From: an uncultured Erythrobacter sp.
GTDB taxonomy: Bacteria > Pseudomonadota > Alphaproteobacteria > Sphingomonadales > Sphingomonadaceae
Assembly: GCA_947500645.1 (NCBI GenBank)
Contig: CANMSD010000001.1
Location: 434,001-498,000, forward strand
Direction of reading: 5' to 3'
Length of the DNA stretch: 64,000 nucleotides
Shown here: in pieces, positions 45,540 to 54,476 of the stretch
Layout of the letters: every line of letters starts with the position of its first letter
How positions within the stretch are numbered: position 1 is the first letter of the stretch
The notes under the pieces: model-generated
What the model saw: only the letters and a program-made list of their open reading frames with translations
What the model was told of the DNA's origin: nothing
Database searches by the model: none
Translations under genes and position numbers: made by a program

Positions 45540-46331
45540 TCAGATTTCGCGCTCAGCCATCATCTTCTTGGTCTCCGCGATCGCTTTCGCAGGCGAGAGG
45601 CCTTTGGGGCAGACATTCGCGCAATTCATGATCGTGTGGCAGCGATAGAGACGGAAGGGATCTTCCAGTTGATCGAGCCGCTCACCGGTCATTTCGTCGC
45701 GGCTATCAGCGAGCCAGCGATAGGCCTGAAGAAGGATGGCAGGGCCCAGGAACTTGTCCGAATTCCACCAATAGCTCGGGCAACTGGTCGAGCAGCACGC
45801 GCACAGAATGCACTCGTAAAGTCCGTCGAGCTGTTCGCGCTGCTCCGGCGTCTGCAACCGCTCTTTGCCCGAAGGCGTAGGCGATACGGTCTGCAACCAC
45901 GGGCGGATAGAGGCATATTGCGCATAGAAGTGCGTGAAGTCCGGCACCAGGTCCTTGATCACATCCATATGCGGCAGCGGCGTGATCCGCACTTCGCCCT
46001 TCAGGTCTTCGATCGCGGTGGTGCAGGCAAGTCCGTTCTTGCCATTCATGTTCATCGCGCAGGATCCGCAAATCCCCTCACGGCACGACCGGCGGAAGGT
46101 CAGCGTCGGATCGACCTCGTTCTTGATCTTGAACAGAGCGTCGAGAACCATCGGACCGCAATCGTCCAGGTCGAGTTCGAACTTGTCATAGCGCGGGTTC
46201 GCGCCGCTATCGGGATCATAGCGATAGATCTTGAACGACTTGGTCCGACCAGCATTAGCGTCCTCGGCAGCCTTGTAGACCTTGCCCTGCTTGCTGATCT
46301 TCGAATTCTTAGGAAGCGTGAAAGTCGCCAT
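45540..46331 (-). CDS. sdhB: Succinate dehydrogenase iron-sulfur subunit
   Basis: Iron-sulfur subunit of respiratory complex II, passing electrons from SdhA flavin to ubiquinone. The 2Fe-2S ligands are in '[16 protein letters not shown]' and 'GLACTTAIE'. The 4Fe-4S and 3Fe-4S ligands are in '[18 protein letters not shown]' and '[17 protein letters not shown]'. The ATG at 46331 gives the usual N-terminus '[17 protein letters not shown]'. sdhA, sdhC and sdhD are not in the window; the gene instead heads a run with a thioesterase and zapE. Confidence 0.97.
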   Translation of the reverse strand: MATFTLPKNSKISKQGKVYKAAEDANAGRTKSFKIYRYDPDSGANPRYDKFELDLDDCGPMVLDALFKIKNEVDPTLTFRRSCREGICGSCAMNMNGKNGLACTTAIEDLKGEVRITPLPHMDVIKDLVPDFTHFYAQYASIRPWLQTVSPTPSGKERLQTPEQREQLDGLYECILCACCSTSCPSYWWNSDKFLGPAILLQAYRWLADSRDEMTGERLDQLEDPFRLYRCHTIMNCANVCPKGLSPAKAIAETKKMMAEREI

Positions 46332-46630
46332 TACTACTCTGATCCCGTTTCTTCGTCGCACCTATCTAGCGCCTTGGGCGGTGAGGGCAAGGCGGGGAGT
46401 GTTGCGAGGTTTGGGACAATTGTTGAGTGAGTAGCACGCTCGCTCGCGCTGCGCTCTGCTCCATTCGCACCAACTCGGTTCGTCGCTCGTAAAGCACGCT
46501 TGGAACGCATGGAACACTGTTCAGGAGATGAAAACCAAGCGATCACTGCCGCGCGGACTGATCGCTTTTTCCGATCGATCAAAAGTTGCGAATTGAGGAA
46601 CTTGCACGCCATTCCCGCCTTTTACTGTGC
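46332..46630. other. Gene-free gap between sdhB and SDR gene
   Basis: 299 bases between divergent starts. It must hold the sdhB promoter on the minus side and that of the SDR gene on the plus side. The only clear structure is the hairpin with T-run at 46537-46570, which lies before the SDR start. No protein-coding gene is supported here. Confidence 0.6.
46537..46570 (+). terminator. Orphan Rho-independent terminator
   Basis: A 9-bp perfect stem (AAGCGATCA at 46537-46545 with TGATCGCTT at 46559-46567) and 13-base loop are followed by five Ts counted from 46566. Its orientation points to a plus-strand transcript, but no coding gene lies upstream on that strand in the 200 bases before it, so it may end a small RNA or act as an attenuator for the SDR gene. 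Confidence 0.6.
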
Positions 46631-47380
46631 ATGGACGATGTAGGACAGACCTCCGCAGGTAGCGCAACGAAGACCGCAGCAATCTTTGGTGCGAGCGGAG
46701 GAATCGGCGCGGCCCTGTGTGCGCAGCTGAAGAAACGCGGGGCTCAGCGTATCTATGCCGGATCGCGCAGCGGCGACACTCCATCGGGCGAGGGGATCAC
46801 ACCATTCCGCTTCGACCTGACCGATGAGGCGAGCATTGCCGATGCGGCGACGATGATGCGCGAAGAGCCTCCGACACTGGTGATCGTCACCACTGGCGTG
46901 CTCACTCTTGGCGACGGCACCGGGCCGGAGCGGACCTACAAACGGCTCGACGGTGCGGCCATGGCCGAGATCTTTGCGCTCAATACGATCGGCCCCGCGT
47001 TAATTGCCAAACACATGCTGCCGCTGCTCCCGCGCGGAGAGCGCGCGGTCTTCGCTGCGCTGTCGGCGCGCGTCGGCTCGATTTCGGACAATGGCTTGGG
47101 CGGGTGGCACAGCTACCGCGCGTCCAAGGCCGCGCTCAATATGCTGATCAAGAACTTCGCTCTGGAGATGAGCCGGACGCATCCGGAGAGTGTGATTGTC
47201 GGGCTCCATCCGGGCACAGTGGACACGCAACTATCGGAGCCATTTCAGTCGAACCTTCCCGATGGTCAACTGACCGAAGCTGCTGAAGCGGCAGAGAATC
47301 TGCTAGAGGTCATTGCTCGCCTCCTCCCTGAGAAGAGTGGCAGCATCTTTGACTTCAAGGGAGAGAGAATACCTGCCTGA
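46631..47380 (+). CDS. Short-chain dehydrogenase/reductase (CsgA-like)
   Basis: SDR family oxidoreductase, 249 residues. The cofactor motif is 'AAIFGASGGIGAALCAQLKK'. The catalytic serine lies in 'AALSARVGSISDNG', and the YxxxK pair is in 'SYRASKAALNMLIKNFALEM'. The late block 'VIVGLHPGTVDTQLSEPFQ' is typical of the CsgA/C-factor-like group. Substrate unknown. The frame is open from 46586 with a TTG, but the ATG at 46631 fits best, although no good ribosome site precedes it. Confidence 0.88.
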   Translation: MDDVGQTSAGSATKTAAIFGASGGIGAALCAQLKKRGAQRIYAGSRSGDTPSGEGITPFRFDLTDEASIADAATMMREEPPTLVIVTTGVLTLGDGTGPERTYKRLDGAAMAEIFALNTIGPALIAKHMLPLLPRGERAVFAALSARVGSISDNGLGGWHSYRASKAALNMLIKNFALEMSRTHPESVIVGLHPGTVDTQLSEPFQSNLPDGQLTEAAEAAENLLEVIARLLPEKSGSIFDFKGERIPA

Positions 47381-47470
47381 CATTTCTGTTGAGCAGCAGG
47401 TGATGGCGCGACTTTTTTGGTCCGATGCCGACCCATTTGCGGACATATCAGCAGGTGCTACTGTCAGTGC

Positions 47471-47812
47471 ATGAGAGCCTTTTTCGGATCACTCGCGGCA
47501 GCGCTTTTGGCCGGTTGCGTTACAACCTCAAACCCAAACACCATTACTCGATACGATGACCTAGAAGGACGTGAAGGCGAGGTTGTAACCCTCTCAGGGT
47601 TTTGGTCTGAGCGACACGAAGCGAGTGGAGTTTACTTCGGCCACCGGGACTATCCAGAGAAATGTGTTCTGGTTGAACCTAATCCAAACCTACCTGATAA
47701 AGACAAGCTAGTCATAACTGGAAAGTTGGAGCGCAGCGGCTGTGGAGCCGAGTTGATTTGCTTGACCACCTGCCAACCATTCATCTTGCGGGAGGCTGTC
47801 AAAAGGGAGTGA
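47471..47812 (+). CDS. Small lipoprotein, unknown function
   Basis: A 113-residue predicted lipoprotein: 'MRAFFGSLAAALLAGC' ends in a lipobox (LAGC, Cys16). The body has three more cysteines in 'KLERSGCGAELICLTTCQPF' and one in 'DYPEKCVLVEP'. 'EGEVVTLSGFWSERHEASGV' suggests an OB-like beta domain, but no family is recognised. The ATG at 47471 is chosen because it gives the signal sequence. It converges with the ATP-grasp gene. Confidence 0.7.
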   Translation: MRAFFGSLAAALLAGCVTTSNPNTITRYDDLEGREGEVVTLSGFWSERHEASGVYFGHRDYPEKCVLVEPNPNLPDKDKLVITGKLERSGCGAELICLTTCQPFILREAVKRE

Positions 47813-47855
47813 CGAGCCTGCGTCCGCTTTCCACCCACAATCGGACCTGCTGCAG

Positions 47856-48875
47856 TCAAACAATCCCATGCCGCCGCAGGCCCTCGGCGACGATGGTTTC
47901 AATCAAGTCTTCCTGGCTCCACCCGGCCAGTTCCGCCGCACGGCCAAAGACCTTTTGCGACCAGAGATTGCAGTTGAGATTGAGTTCCAGAAACGCGATC
48001 TCTCCCGTTTCCTCGTTCACCCGGAATTCGAAGCGGCCGTAGTCGAACGGACGATATTCGTCCCAGGTCTTGTGAGTTAGCTCGGCAATGCGCGCTTCCA
48101 TCTCTGGATGCTGAAAATGATCGAGCGAGTATTTCTGACTGCGATCGACCAGATCGCGCTTCTCCTGATAAGTCCGCAGGTGCGATGGATCGGCCTGACG
48201 GAAGATCATCATTGGCAGGAGTTGAGGTTCACCGTTGATGGTCACCACGGGCACTTCCACGTCGCTGCCATCCAGGAACGGCTCGACAATCGCATCCTGC
48301 CCGCCATTCGCTTCGTCATTGTGGATGCTCTCGATAGCCTGCTTAACTCCGGCCCAGTCGCGCGCATCGCCCACGCCCCAACTGGCGGAGGAATTGTTGG
48401 GCTTGATCACATAGCGATCCGCCTTCGGGCACTTGGCCTCGTCAATCGGAGCGCCCTTGCGATAGATCGCCCACGGCGCAGTCGGCACGCCCGCATCCTT
48501 CGCGGCACGCTTCGCCAGATGCTTATCGTCTGAAAGGCCGCGCAGGATCGGATTTGCGCCGAGGTAGGGAATGCCCGCGCGCTCGCACAGCAGCGGCACC
48601 AGCATTTCGGAATTGAAAAAGCCCGCACGGTTGAGCAGCGGGAACACGAAATCGACGTCTTTGGGCGGATCGAACAGAATATCGAACGTCTGGGTGATCG
48701 TGAGTTTGAGGCCCAGCCCTTCCAGCACATTGCGCATCTCACGGTGATAGAGCGCGTGATTGCCATCCTCGGGGTGGATATCCCCCTCCCACAGCGCATT
48801 CTTCGCCAAGAAGAGGATATGTGCGCGCTGTTTCACCTGATCGGGAATGCGCAGCGGAGTGAGACTGTCTGTCAT
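47856..48875 (-). CDS. D-Ala-D-Ala-ligase-like ATP-grasp enzyme
   Basis: ATP-grasp ligase of the D-alanine-D-alanine ligase superfamily, 339 residues. Visible are 'DFVFPLLNRAGFFNSEMLVP', 'GIPYLGANPILRGLSDDKHL' and 'YVIKPNNSSASWGVGDA' (ATP-binding lysine and loop). 'AIVEPFLDGSDVEVPVVTIN' and the metal ligands in 'EIAFLELNLNCNLWSQKVFG' follow. It differs from true Ddl, which normally sits in the mur/fts cluster, so a dedicated role in ligating an amino acid or similar carboxylate is likelier. It is divergent from an unassigned PLP enzyme, 179 bases away. Confidence 0.82.
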   Translation of the reverse strand: MTDSLTPLRIPDQVKQRAHILFLAKNALWEGDIHPEDGNHALYHREMRNVLEGLGLKLTITQTFDILFDPPKDVDFVFPLLNRAGFFNSEMLVPLLCERAGIPYLGANPILRGLSDDKHLAKRAAKDAGVPTAPWAIYRKGAPIDEAKCPKADRYVIKPNNSSASWGVGDARDWAGVKQAIESIHNDEANGGQDAIVEPFLDGSDVEVPVVTINGEPQLLPMMIFRQADPSHLRTYQEKRDLVDRSQKYSLDHFQHPEMEARIAELTHKTWDEYRPFDYGRFEFRVNEETGEIAFLELNLNCNLWSQKVFGRAAELAGWSQEDLIETIVAEGLRRHGIV

Positions 48876-49054
48876 AAAGGTGCCTGAAAATGAGGAATTG
48901 CCGCGCGTTTACGGCGGCGAAGCGTGCCGCGCCAGAGTAAACTTACCCACCAAATCGCCCGGATTGGCGCGCCGACACTTCCCATTTCTCGGCCCTCAAA
49001 ATATAGGGGCACCGGGTCAAAACGACGCAAAAGCGGGATTATTCACTCATTTCA

Positions 49055-50536
49055 ATGCCATCCTACAATCTGCCAGCAGCAGGGCTGGTGCTCGACGATG
49101 CTTGCGATGCATTGGTGACGAAGCTCTCATCGGGCGGTGATGAGCGGATCAGCTTGCGAGCGGACACCGGCCTTAACAAGTACTACTCCGCGCCTTATCC
49201 GCGCGATGTGATCGCCTACTCGTCTTCGACGGTCAGCGACATTTCGGCAGACGCCTTCGCGCATTTGCTCGCGCTAGAGGCTGCAGGCGGGAGCGGCAGC
49301 TATGCCGAGCGTCTGGATGGTCTGCGCGAGCGAATTGGCTCGGCGTATGAGTTTCCCGCAACGGTGCAGATCGTCTTCGCAGCGTCGGGGACCGATCTCG
49401 AATATGTCGCGCTGGCCTGTGTTCGAGAGCGGGCAGAAGGCGGGATTCACAACATTCTGCTCGGCGCGGATGAGATTGGGAGCGGCTGCATCCATTCCGC
49501 GCATGGCCGCTATTTTGCTCAGAAAACCGCGCTTGGCCTTGCATCGGAACCGGCAAAAGATGTCGCCGGATGCGGTCAAGTCTCGCTGGTCGATGTGCCG
49601 GTGCGATGCGGCGAAGGCCTTGCCTGTTCGAGCGCGACGATCGCCGAAAGTCTGGCGCAAGAAATCGAGCTCGCCGCAGGCGAGGGTAAGCATGCGCTGG
49701 TTCACGTGGTGCATGGATCGAAAACCGGTCTGGTCCTGCCGGAATTGCGGGACTTGGACTCCCTGCGCAATCGCTTCCCGAATGATGCGACATTCGTAGT
49801 CGATGCCTGCCAGGCGCGTATAACCAGCGAAGCGATTGCCGACTATCTTGCGCGCGACTGCATCGTGCTGCTGACCGGTTCGAAGTTCATGGGCGCGCCT
49901 CCGTTCAACGGCTTTGCGCTAATCCCTGATCGTCTGGCGCGTAGCTCTGCACCGCTCCCTGAAGGGTTTGCACGAATATTCAATGGCGCGGAGTTTCCGG
50001 CTGACTGGCCGGGCGCAGAGGCCCTTCCAGATGGCGAAAATCAATCGCTCGCTTTGCGACTGGAAGCGGCTGTGTTCGAGCTTGAGCGCTTCCAGCGTAT
50101 CCCGATTGCCCGCGTAGAGGCGATGATTGCGGCCTTCGAAGATGCGCTGCATGCTGAAGTGATCGAACCGCTAGGCATAAAGCGGGTCGTGCCCAATTTT
50201 GGCGAAGGAGAAACCGCACCGGACCGCCCGATCGAAATGCGCACTCTCGCGACACTCGATATCAGTATGCTGCCCGGAGCGCGCACTTTCGATGAAGCGC
50301 AGGTACTCCATCGCGAGCTCGCCTTTGACGGCATCCGTCTCGGCCAACCGGTCAAATGCGTTCGTCTGAATGATGGCGGGCGTCCGGGATGGGGCGGCAC
50401 TTTGCGCATTGGCCTGTCCATGCCGATAATGAGCGGATGGGTACAGCTGACCGAGGCGGAGCTGGCCCAAGTGCTGCGCGATCACCTCGGGCAGGTTCGC
50501 GAAAGTCTTGGGCTAAAAACTCTACACCACGCCTGA
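49055..50536 (+). CDS. PLP fold-type I protein of unknown function
   Basis: A 493-residue protein with the outline of a class V-like PLP enzyme. A phosphate-binding turn is in 'IVFAASGTDLEYVAL'. 'LVHVVHGSKTGLVLPELRDL' resembles the substrate-side strand. The cofactor aspartate/glutamine pair is in 'TFVVDACQARITSE', and the likely Schiff-base lysine in 'IVLLTGSKFMGAPPFNGFAL'. The N-terminus ('RADTGLNKYYSAPYPRDVIA') and C-terminal domain match nothing I know. Divergent from a Ddl-like ligase and followed 71 bases later by a methyltransferase. No ribosome site is obvious before the ATG. Confidence 0.72.
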   Translation: MPSYNLPAAGLVLDDACDALVTKLSSGGDERISLRADTGLNKYYSAPYPRDVIAYSSSTVSDISADAFAHLLALEAAGGSGSYAERLDGLRERIGSAYEFPATVQIVFAASGTDLEYVALACVRERAEGGIHNILLGADEIGSGCIHSAHGRYFAQKTALGLASEPAKDVAGCGQVSLVDVPVRCGEGLACSSATIAESLAQEIELAAGEGKHALVHVVHGSKTGLVLPELRDLDSLRNRFPNDATFVVDACQARITSEAIADYLARDCIVLLTGSKFMGAPPFNGFALIPDRLARSSAPLPEGFARIFNGAEFPADWPGAEALPDGENQSLALRLEAAVFELERFQRIPIARVEAMIAAFEDALHAEVIEPLGIKRVVPNFGEGETAPDRPIEMRTLATLDISMLPGARTFDEAQVLHRELAFDGIRLGQPVKCVRLNDGGRPGWGGTLRIGLSMPIMSGWVQLTEAELAQVLRDHLGQVRESLGLKTLHHA

Positions 50537-50607
50537 CAATCACAACTCTTTGCATTTGCAGATTTTGCGTTACATTCCTTGGCCTAATCGGTCTGGGGAG
50601 AGCGCCG

Positions 50608-51243
50608 ATGGGAATGCAGCAATGGTACGATGCGCATATCATGCCGCGTCTGGTTGGCTTTGCCTGCGGGCAGGGTCAGATTATGAAGCGTCGCTCAAAG
50701 GTCGTGCCGCGCGCGCGCGGTGACGTGTTCGAGCTAGGCTGCGGCGGTGGTCTCAACCAACAATTCTACGATCGTGAGGCGGTGACCAGCTTCTCCGGGA
50801 TCGATCCGCATGGCGGTCTGCTTGATCGGGCACGATCCGAGGCCGAGGCCAAAGGATGGAGCGCGGATATTCGCGAAGGATTCGGAGAGGCCATCCCGTT
50901 TGCCGACGGCAAATTCGACAGCGTCGTGTGCACCTTCACTTTGTGTACCGTCGAGGATCCCGGACAGGTGATGTCCGAAATGCGCCGCATCCTGCGCCCC
51001 GGCGGGCAGCTAATCTTCCTCGAGCATGGGCGCGCGCCCGATGCCAATGTCGCGAAGTGGCAGGAGCGCATTGAGCCAACCTGGAAGCGTCTTGCAGGTG
51101 GCTGCCACCTCACGCGGCCAATCGGGTCGGCCCTGCGCGGTGCAGGATTTGACGTGGAGCCGCTCGGGCAGGGTTATCTTCCCAAGGCGCCGCGCTTTGC
51201 CAGCTGGAATGAATGGGGAGTGGCGCGCAAGCCGGGAGTTTAG
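50608..51243 (+). CDS. Class I SAM-dependent methyltransferase
   Basis: A 211-residue methyltransferase. SAM motif I is 'DVFELGCGGGLNQQFYD', motif II the acidic 'FSGIDPHGGLLDRARSEAEA', and later blocks 'IPFADGKFDSVVCTFTLCTV' and 'EMRRILRPGGQLIFLEHGRA' are Methyltransf_11-like. The family resembles METTL7-like/UbiE-like enzymes with an unknown small-molecule or lipid substrate. 'TGGGGAG' 7 bases before the ATG at 50608 fixes the start, although the frame is open upstream. Confidence 0.85.
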   Translation: MGMQQWYDAHIMPRLVGFACGQGQIMKRRSKVVPRARGDVFELGCGGGLNQQFYDREAVTSFSGIDPHGGLLDRARSEAEAKGWSADIREGFGEAIPFADGKFDSVVCTFTLCTVEDPGQVMSEMRRILRPGGQLIFLEHGRAPDANVAKWQERIEPTWKRLAGGCHLTRPIGSALRGAGFDVEPLGQGYLPKAPRFASWNEWGVARKPGV

Positions 51244-51308
51244 GGTCGGTCCTTTCCGACCAACCCGTCCATCCCGGCTAACGTCAATTTCGCCAATCCT
51301 AGAGAGCG

Positions 51309-54035
51309 TTACTCACCAAAAGTACGCTGCCACCAGCCACGCTTGGGCTTCCCGCCATCCGCGCTCTTCGTTTCGATTGGTGTTTCCGCGTCGGTCGCAG
51401 CCTTGGCTGCGGTCTTCTTGGTTGCACGAGGTTTGCGCGGCTTGGGCGCCGGCTTCTCAGTCTCATCCTTGGTGTCAGCCGCAGCCTCAGCAGGCTCTTC
51501 GACCTTCTTCTTGGCCCGCGAAGCCCGCTTGCGCTTTGGCTTTTCCTCCGCCGGCTTTTCCACCTCGGTATCGGCGTGATCCGCCTTGTCGACTTTGGCC
51601 GCATCGGCGTCCGCCTTCTTCTTACGCGGTGCACGCTTGCGTTTCGGCTTCTCGGATTTTTCTTCTTCAGCTGCCCCTTCTGCCGCCATCACCTCGGCTG
51701 TTTCCGGCGCATCTTCGGGACCGGCAACAACCGCCATGTCTTCCTTGACCTGCTCGGAGATGTCTTCGAGCCGATCGGTATCGGCTTCGCTCACAGCCTC
51801 GCCGTCGGTTTCCTTCTTGCGGCGACCGCGACCACCCCGGCGACGACGCTTTTTAGGCTTGTCTTCGCCATCGTCGTCATTCGACGCTTCAGGACGTTCC
51901 TCGCCGGTTTCGCTATCGTCATTGGCTGCGTCGTCCTCGCCCTCGTTGTCCGAGCGATCTTCACCGCGATTCTTGTTGCGGCCACGACCGCCACGGCGGC
52001 GGCGGCGACGCTTCTTCTTCGGCGCCTCGTCTTCCTCGTCGCCAAAGTCCTCAGCGATTTCGTCCTCATCGTCGTCTTCATCGACGATCGGTTCAAACTT
52101 GGGCGCTTCCGTCGGGCGAGGACCGCCGCTCGAAACGCTCATCTTCGCGCCCTCGTCTTCGCCTTCCGGCATGACTTCAACGCGAACGCCATAGCGCTGC
52201 TCGATTTCGACCAGATCGTCACGCTTCTCGTTGAGCAGATAGATTGCGGCCTCGGTGCTCGCTGCCAAGCGAATAACCGTGCCTTTGCCCTTGGCCGCTT
52301 CATCTTCGATAAGGCGCAGCGCGGAGAGGCCCGCAGACGATGCGGTGCGGACCAGACCAGTACCATCGCAATGCGGGCATTCGCGCGTGGTCGCTTCGAG
52401 CACGCCGGTGCGCAGACGCTGACGACTCATCTCCATCAGGCCAAAGCCGGAGATACGGCCCACCTGAATGCGCGCCCGGTCGCTCTTGAGAGCTTCCTTC
52501 ATCGCCTTTTCGACTTTGCGGACGTTGGAATTGTATTCCATGTCGATGAAGTCGATCACGACCAGGCCGGCCATATCGCGCAGGCGCAGTTGCCGAGCGA
52601 TTTCACGGGCCGCTTCAAGGTTGGTGGCGACCGCAGTCTGCTCGATCCCGTGTTCCTTGGTCGAACGACCGGAGTTGATATCGATCGAAACCAGTGCCTC
52701 GGTCGGATTGATGACCAGATAGCCGCCAGATTTGAGCTGCACGACCGGATCGTACATCGCCCTCAGCTGGTCTTCCGCGCCATAGCGCTGAAAGAGCGGG
52801 ACCGGGTCAGAATAGGCCTTCACCCGGCGCGCATGACTGGGCATCAGCATTTTCATGAAGCTCTTCGCGGATTTGTAGCCGTCTTCGCCTTCGACGATCA
52901 CTTCCTCGATCTCGCGATTATAGATGTCGCGGATCGCGCGCTTGATCAGGTCGCTGTCCGAATGGACCAGCGACGGTGCGGTTGAGGACAAAGTCTTCTG
53001 GCGGATCTCGTCCCACAGACGGGCGAGGTAATCGAAGTCGCGCTTGATCTCCGTCTTGGTGCGGCTGATGCCGGCGGTGCGCACGATCAGGCCCATCGTC
53101 TTTGGCAGTTTGAGATCGGCAACGACCTGTTTCAAACGCTTACGATCGGACGACGAGTTGATCTTGCGACTGATCCCGCCACCATGCGAGCTGTTTGGCA
53201 TCAGCACGGTGTAACGGCCTGCAAGGCTGAGGTAGGAGGTGAGGGCAGCGCCTTTGTTCCCGCGCTCTTCCTTCACGACCTGAACCAGGATCACCTGGCG
53301 ACGCTGAATAACGTCCTGGATTTTGTAACGGCGACGCAGCGCCATACGCTTTGCGCGAACCTCATCGACTTCCTTGGCGCGGCTGCGGCCTTTCTTGCCA
53401 TCGCCTTTGCCACCCTGACGGCGGCGACCACGGCCACGTCCACGGCGGCCACGACGCGGCTTGTCTTCGTCGGACGTTTCCTCGTCGGAATTCTCGTCGT
53501 TTTCGCTCTCATCTTCGTCGTCGGAGGCGTCTTCGTCATCCTCTTCGTCGTCGCTGTCATCGCCTTCGACATTGCCTTCTTCGATGGTCGCGACTTTGTC
53601 TTTTTCAGAGGTGTCGATCTCTTCCATGCCGTCTTCGGCGAGATCTTCAGCGAGGGCTTCAGCGGACTCGTCCTCGGCGTCATATTCGTCGCCGGGCGTG
53701 ATGCCGTCTTCTTCTTCCTCTGCACGAAGGCGCGCCTCTTCTTCAGCGGCCTCTGCTTCTTCAGCGAGCAGGCGCTCGCGATCGTCCTGAGGTATCTGGT
53801 AATAGTCTGGGTGAATTTCGCTAAAGGCGAGGAAGCCGTGACGATTGCCGCCAAAGTCGACGAACGCCGCCTGCAGCGAGGGCTCTACCCTGGTAACTTT
53901 AGCAAGATAAATATTGCCTTTGATCTGCTTGTGTTCGGCAGATTCAAAGTCGAATTCCTCAATCCGGTTGCCTTTTAGTACCGCCACCCGGGTCTCTTCC
54001 GAGTGGCGCGCATCGATTAGCATGCGCGTTGCCAT
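51309..54035 (-). CDS. rne: Ribonuclease E
   Basis: Endoribonuclease of the Rne/Rng family and likely degradosome scaffold, 908 residues. The S1 domain starts at about residue 37 ('GNIYLAKVTRVEPSLQAAFV') and is interrupted by an acidic insert (about 90-195) and a basic Arg/Gly stretch before resuming at 'KIQDVIQRRQVILVQVVKEE'. The catalytic Asp region is 'AGLVVIDFIDMEYNSNVRKV', and the zinc link is 'ECPHCDGTGLV'. From about 600 on it is low-complexity Lys/Arg/Glu/Ala, as in degradosome-assembly tails. The insert is typical of alphaproteobacterial RNase E. Confidence 0.95.
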   Translation of the reverse strand: MATRMLIDARHSEETRVAVLKGNRIEEFDFESAEHKQIKGNIYLAKVTRVEPSLQAAFVDFGGNRHGFLAFSEIHPDYYQIPQDDRERLLAEEAEAAEEEARLRAEEEEDGITPGDEYDAEDESAEALAEDLAEDGMEEIDTSEKDKVATIEEGNVEGDDSDDEEDDEDASDDEDESENDENSDEETSDEDKPRRGRRGRGRGRRRQGGKGDGKKGRSRAKEVDEVRAKRMALRRRYKIQDVIQRRQVILVQVVKEERGNKGAALTSYLSLAGRYTVLMPNSSHGGGISRKINSSSDRKRLKQVVADLKLPKTMGLIVRTAGISRTKTEIKRDFDYLARLWDEIRQKTLSSTAPSLVHSDSDLIKRAIRDIYNREIEEVIVEGEDGYKSAKSFMKMLMPSHARRVKAYSDPVPLFQRYGAEDQLRAMYDPVVQLKSGGYLVINPTEALVSIDINSGRSTKEHGIEQTAVATNLEAAREIARQLRLRDMAGLVVIDFIDMEYNSNVRKVEKAMKEALKSDRARIQVGRISGFGLMEMSRQRLRTGVLEATTRECPHCDGTGLVRTASSAGLSALRLIEDEAAKGKGTVIRLAASTEAAIYLLNEKRDDLVEIEQRYGVRVEVMPEGEDEGAKMSVSSGGPRPTEAPKFEPIVDEDDDEDEIAEDFGDEEDEAPKKKRRRRRRGGRGRNKNRGEDRSDNEGEDDAANDDSETGEERPEASNDDDGEDKPKKRRRRGGRGRRKKETDGEAVSEADTDRLEDISEQVKEDMAVVAGPEDAPETAEVMAAEGAAEEEKSEKPKRKRAPRKKKADADAAKVDKADHADTEVEKPAEEKPKRKRASRAKKKVEEPAEAAADTKDETEKPAPKPRKPRATKKTAAKAATDAETPIETKSADGGKPKRGWWQRTFGE

Positions 54036-54476
54036 TATGTTGTCTCCAAGCGCCTATGGCGGCCATCCGGCCGCGCTTCAGACGCATTTTATGTGATGAA
54101 ACGGATCGCCAAACGCTCACGTGAGCGGTGGCAATGCCGATCGATTTATCGAACCCCCGGGCGACTTTCGCACGGGGTGGGATGAATGTGTCTGCTGTGA
54201 GAGAACTGCGGGTTTTGGCCGCGCTTCGGCTCGCGCAATTGGTCGCATGCGCTGAGCGCTGCGACTGTAATTGCGAGGAGAAGGGACTCGTCACTGCATC
54301 AACCTGTTGAGTGGCCTTGGCAAAGGTTTTGCCTGGGCTCTGAGTGAAAACCTCTGAGTCGCACGGGTAAACCGAGCGCAAATCAAAGTTTTTCGACAAA
54401 TTGTTGCTAGCACCGTGGGTTAGCGCCCGCAACCATATTGCGTTCTTAGACTCCATCATTCTAACCAAGTGTTGAT
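54036..54476. other. 441-base gap: rne leader and divergent promoters
   Basis: No gene is supported. The rne side is a likely long mRNA leader, and the amidase promoter lies at the other end. A small hairpin (GGCAAA, loop GGT, TTTGCC) is at 54319-54333. RNase E leaders in other bacteria mediate feedback control; here that is only inference. Confidence 0.5.

Noticed and set aside
46503..46515. GAAC-N5-GAAC resembling a LexA box
   Set aside because: Spacing is 5, not the 7 required by the alphaproteobacterial operator.
46528..46596. Small open frame of 22 codons with AGGAG touching the ATG
   Set aside because: The ribosome site has no spacing from the ATG and the frame runs through the terminator hairpin; no family likeness.
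51576..52985. Long hydrophobic plus-strand frame of 469 codons inside rne
   Set aside because: It is the complement of the acidic/basic low-complexity tail of RNase E; the hydrophobic runs come from antisense Glu/Lys codons.
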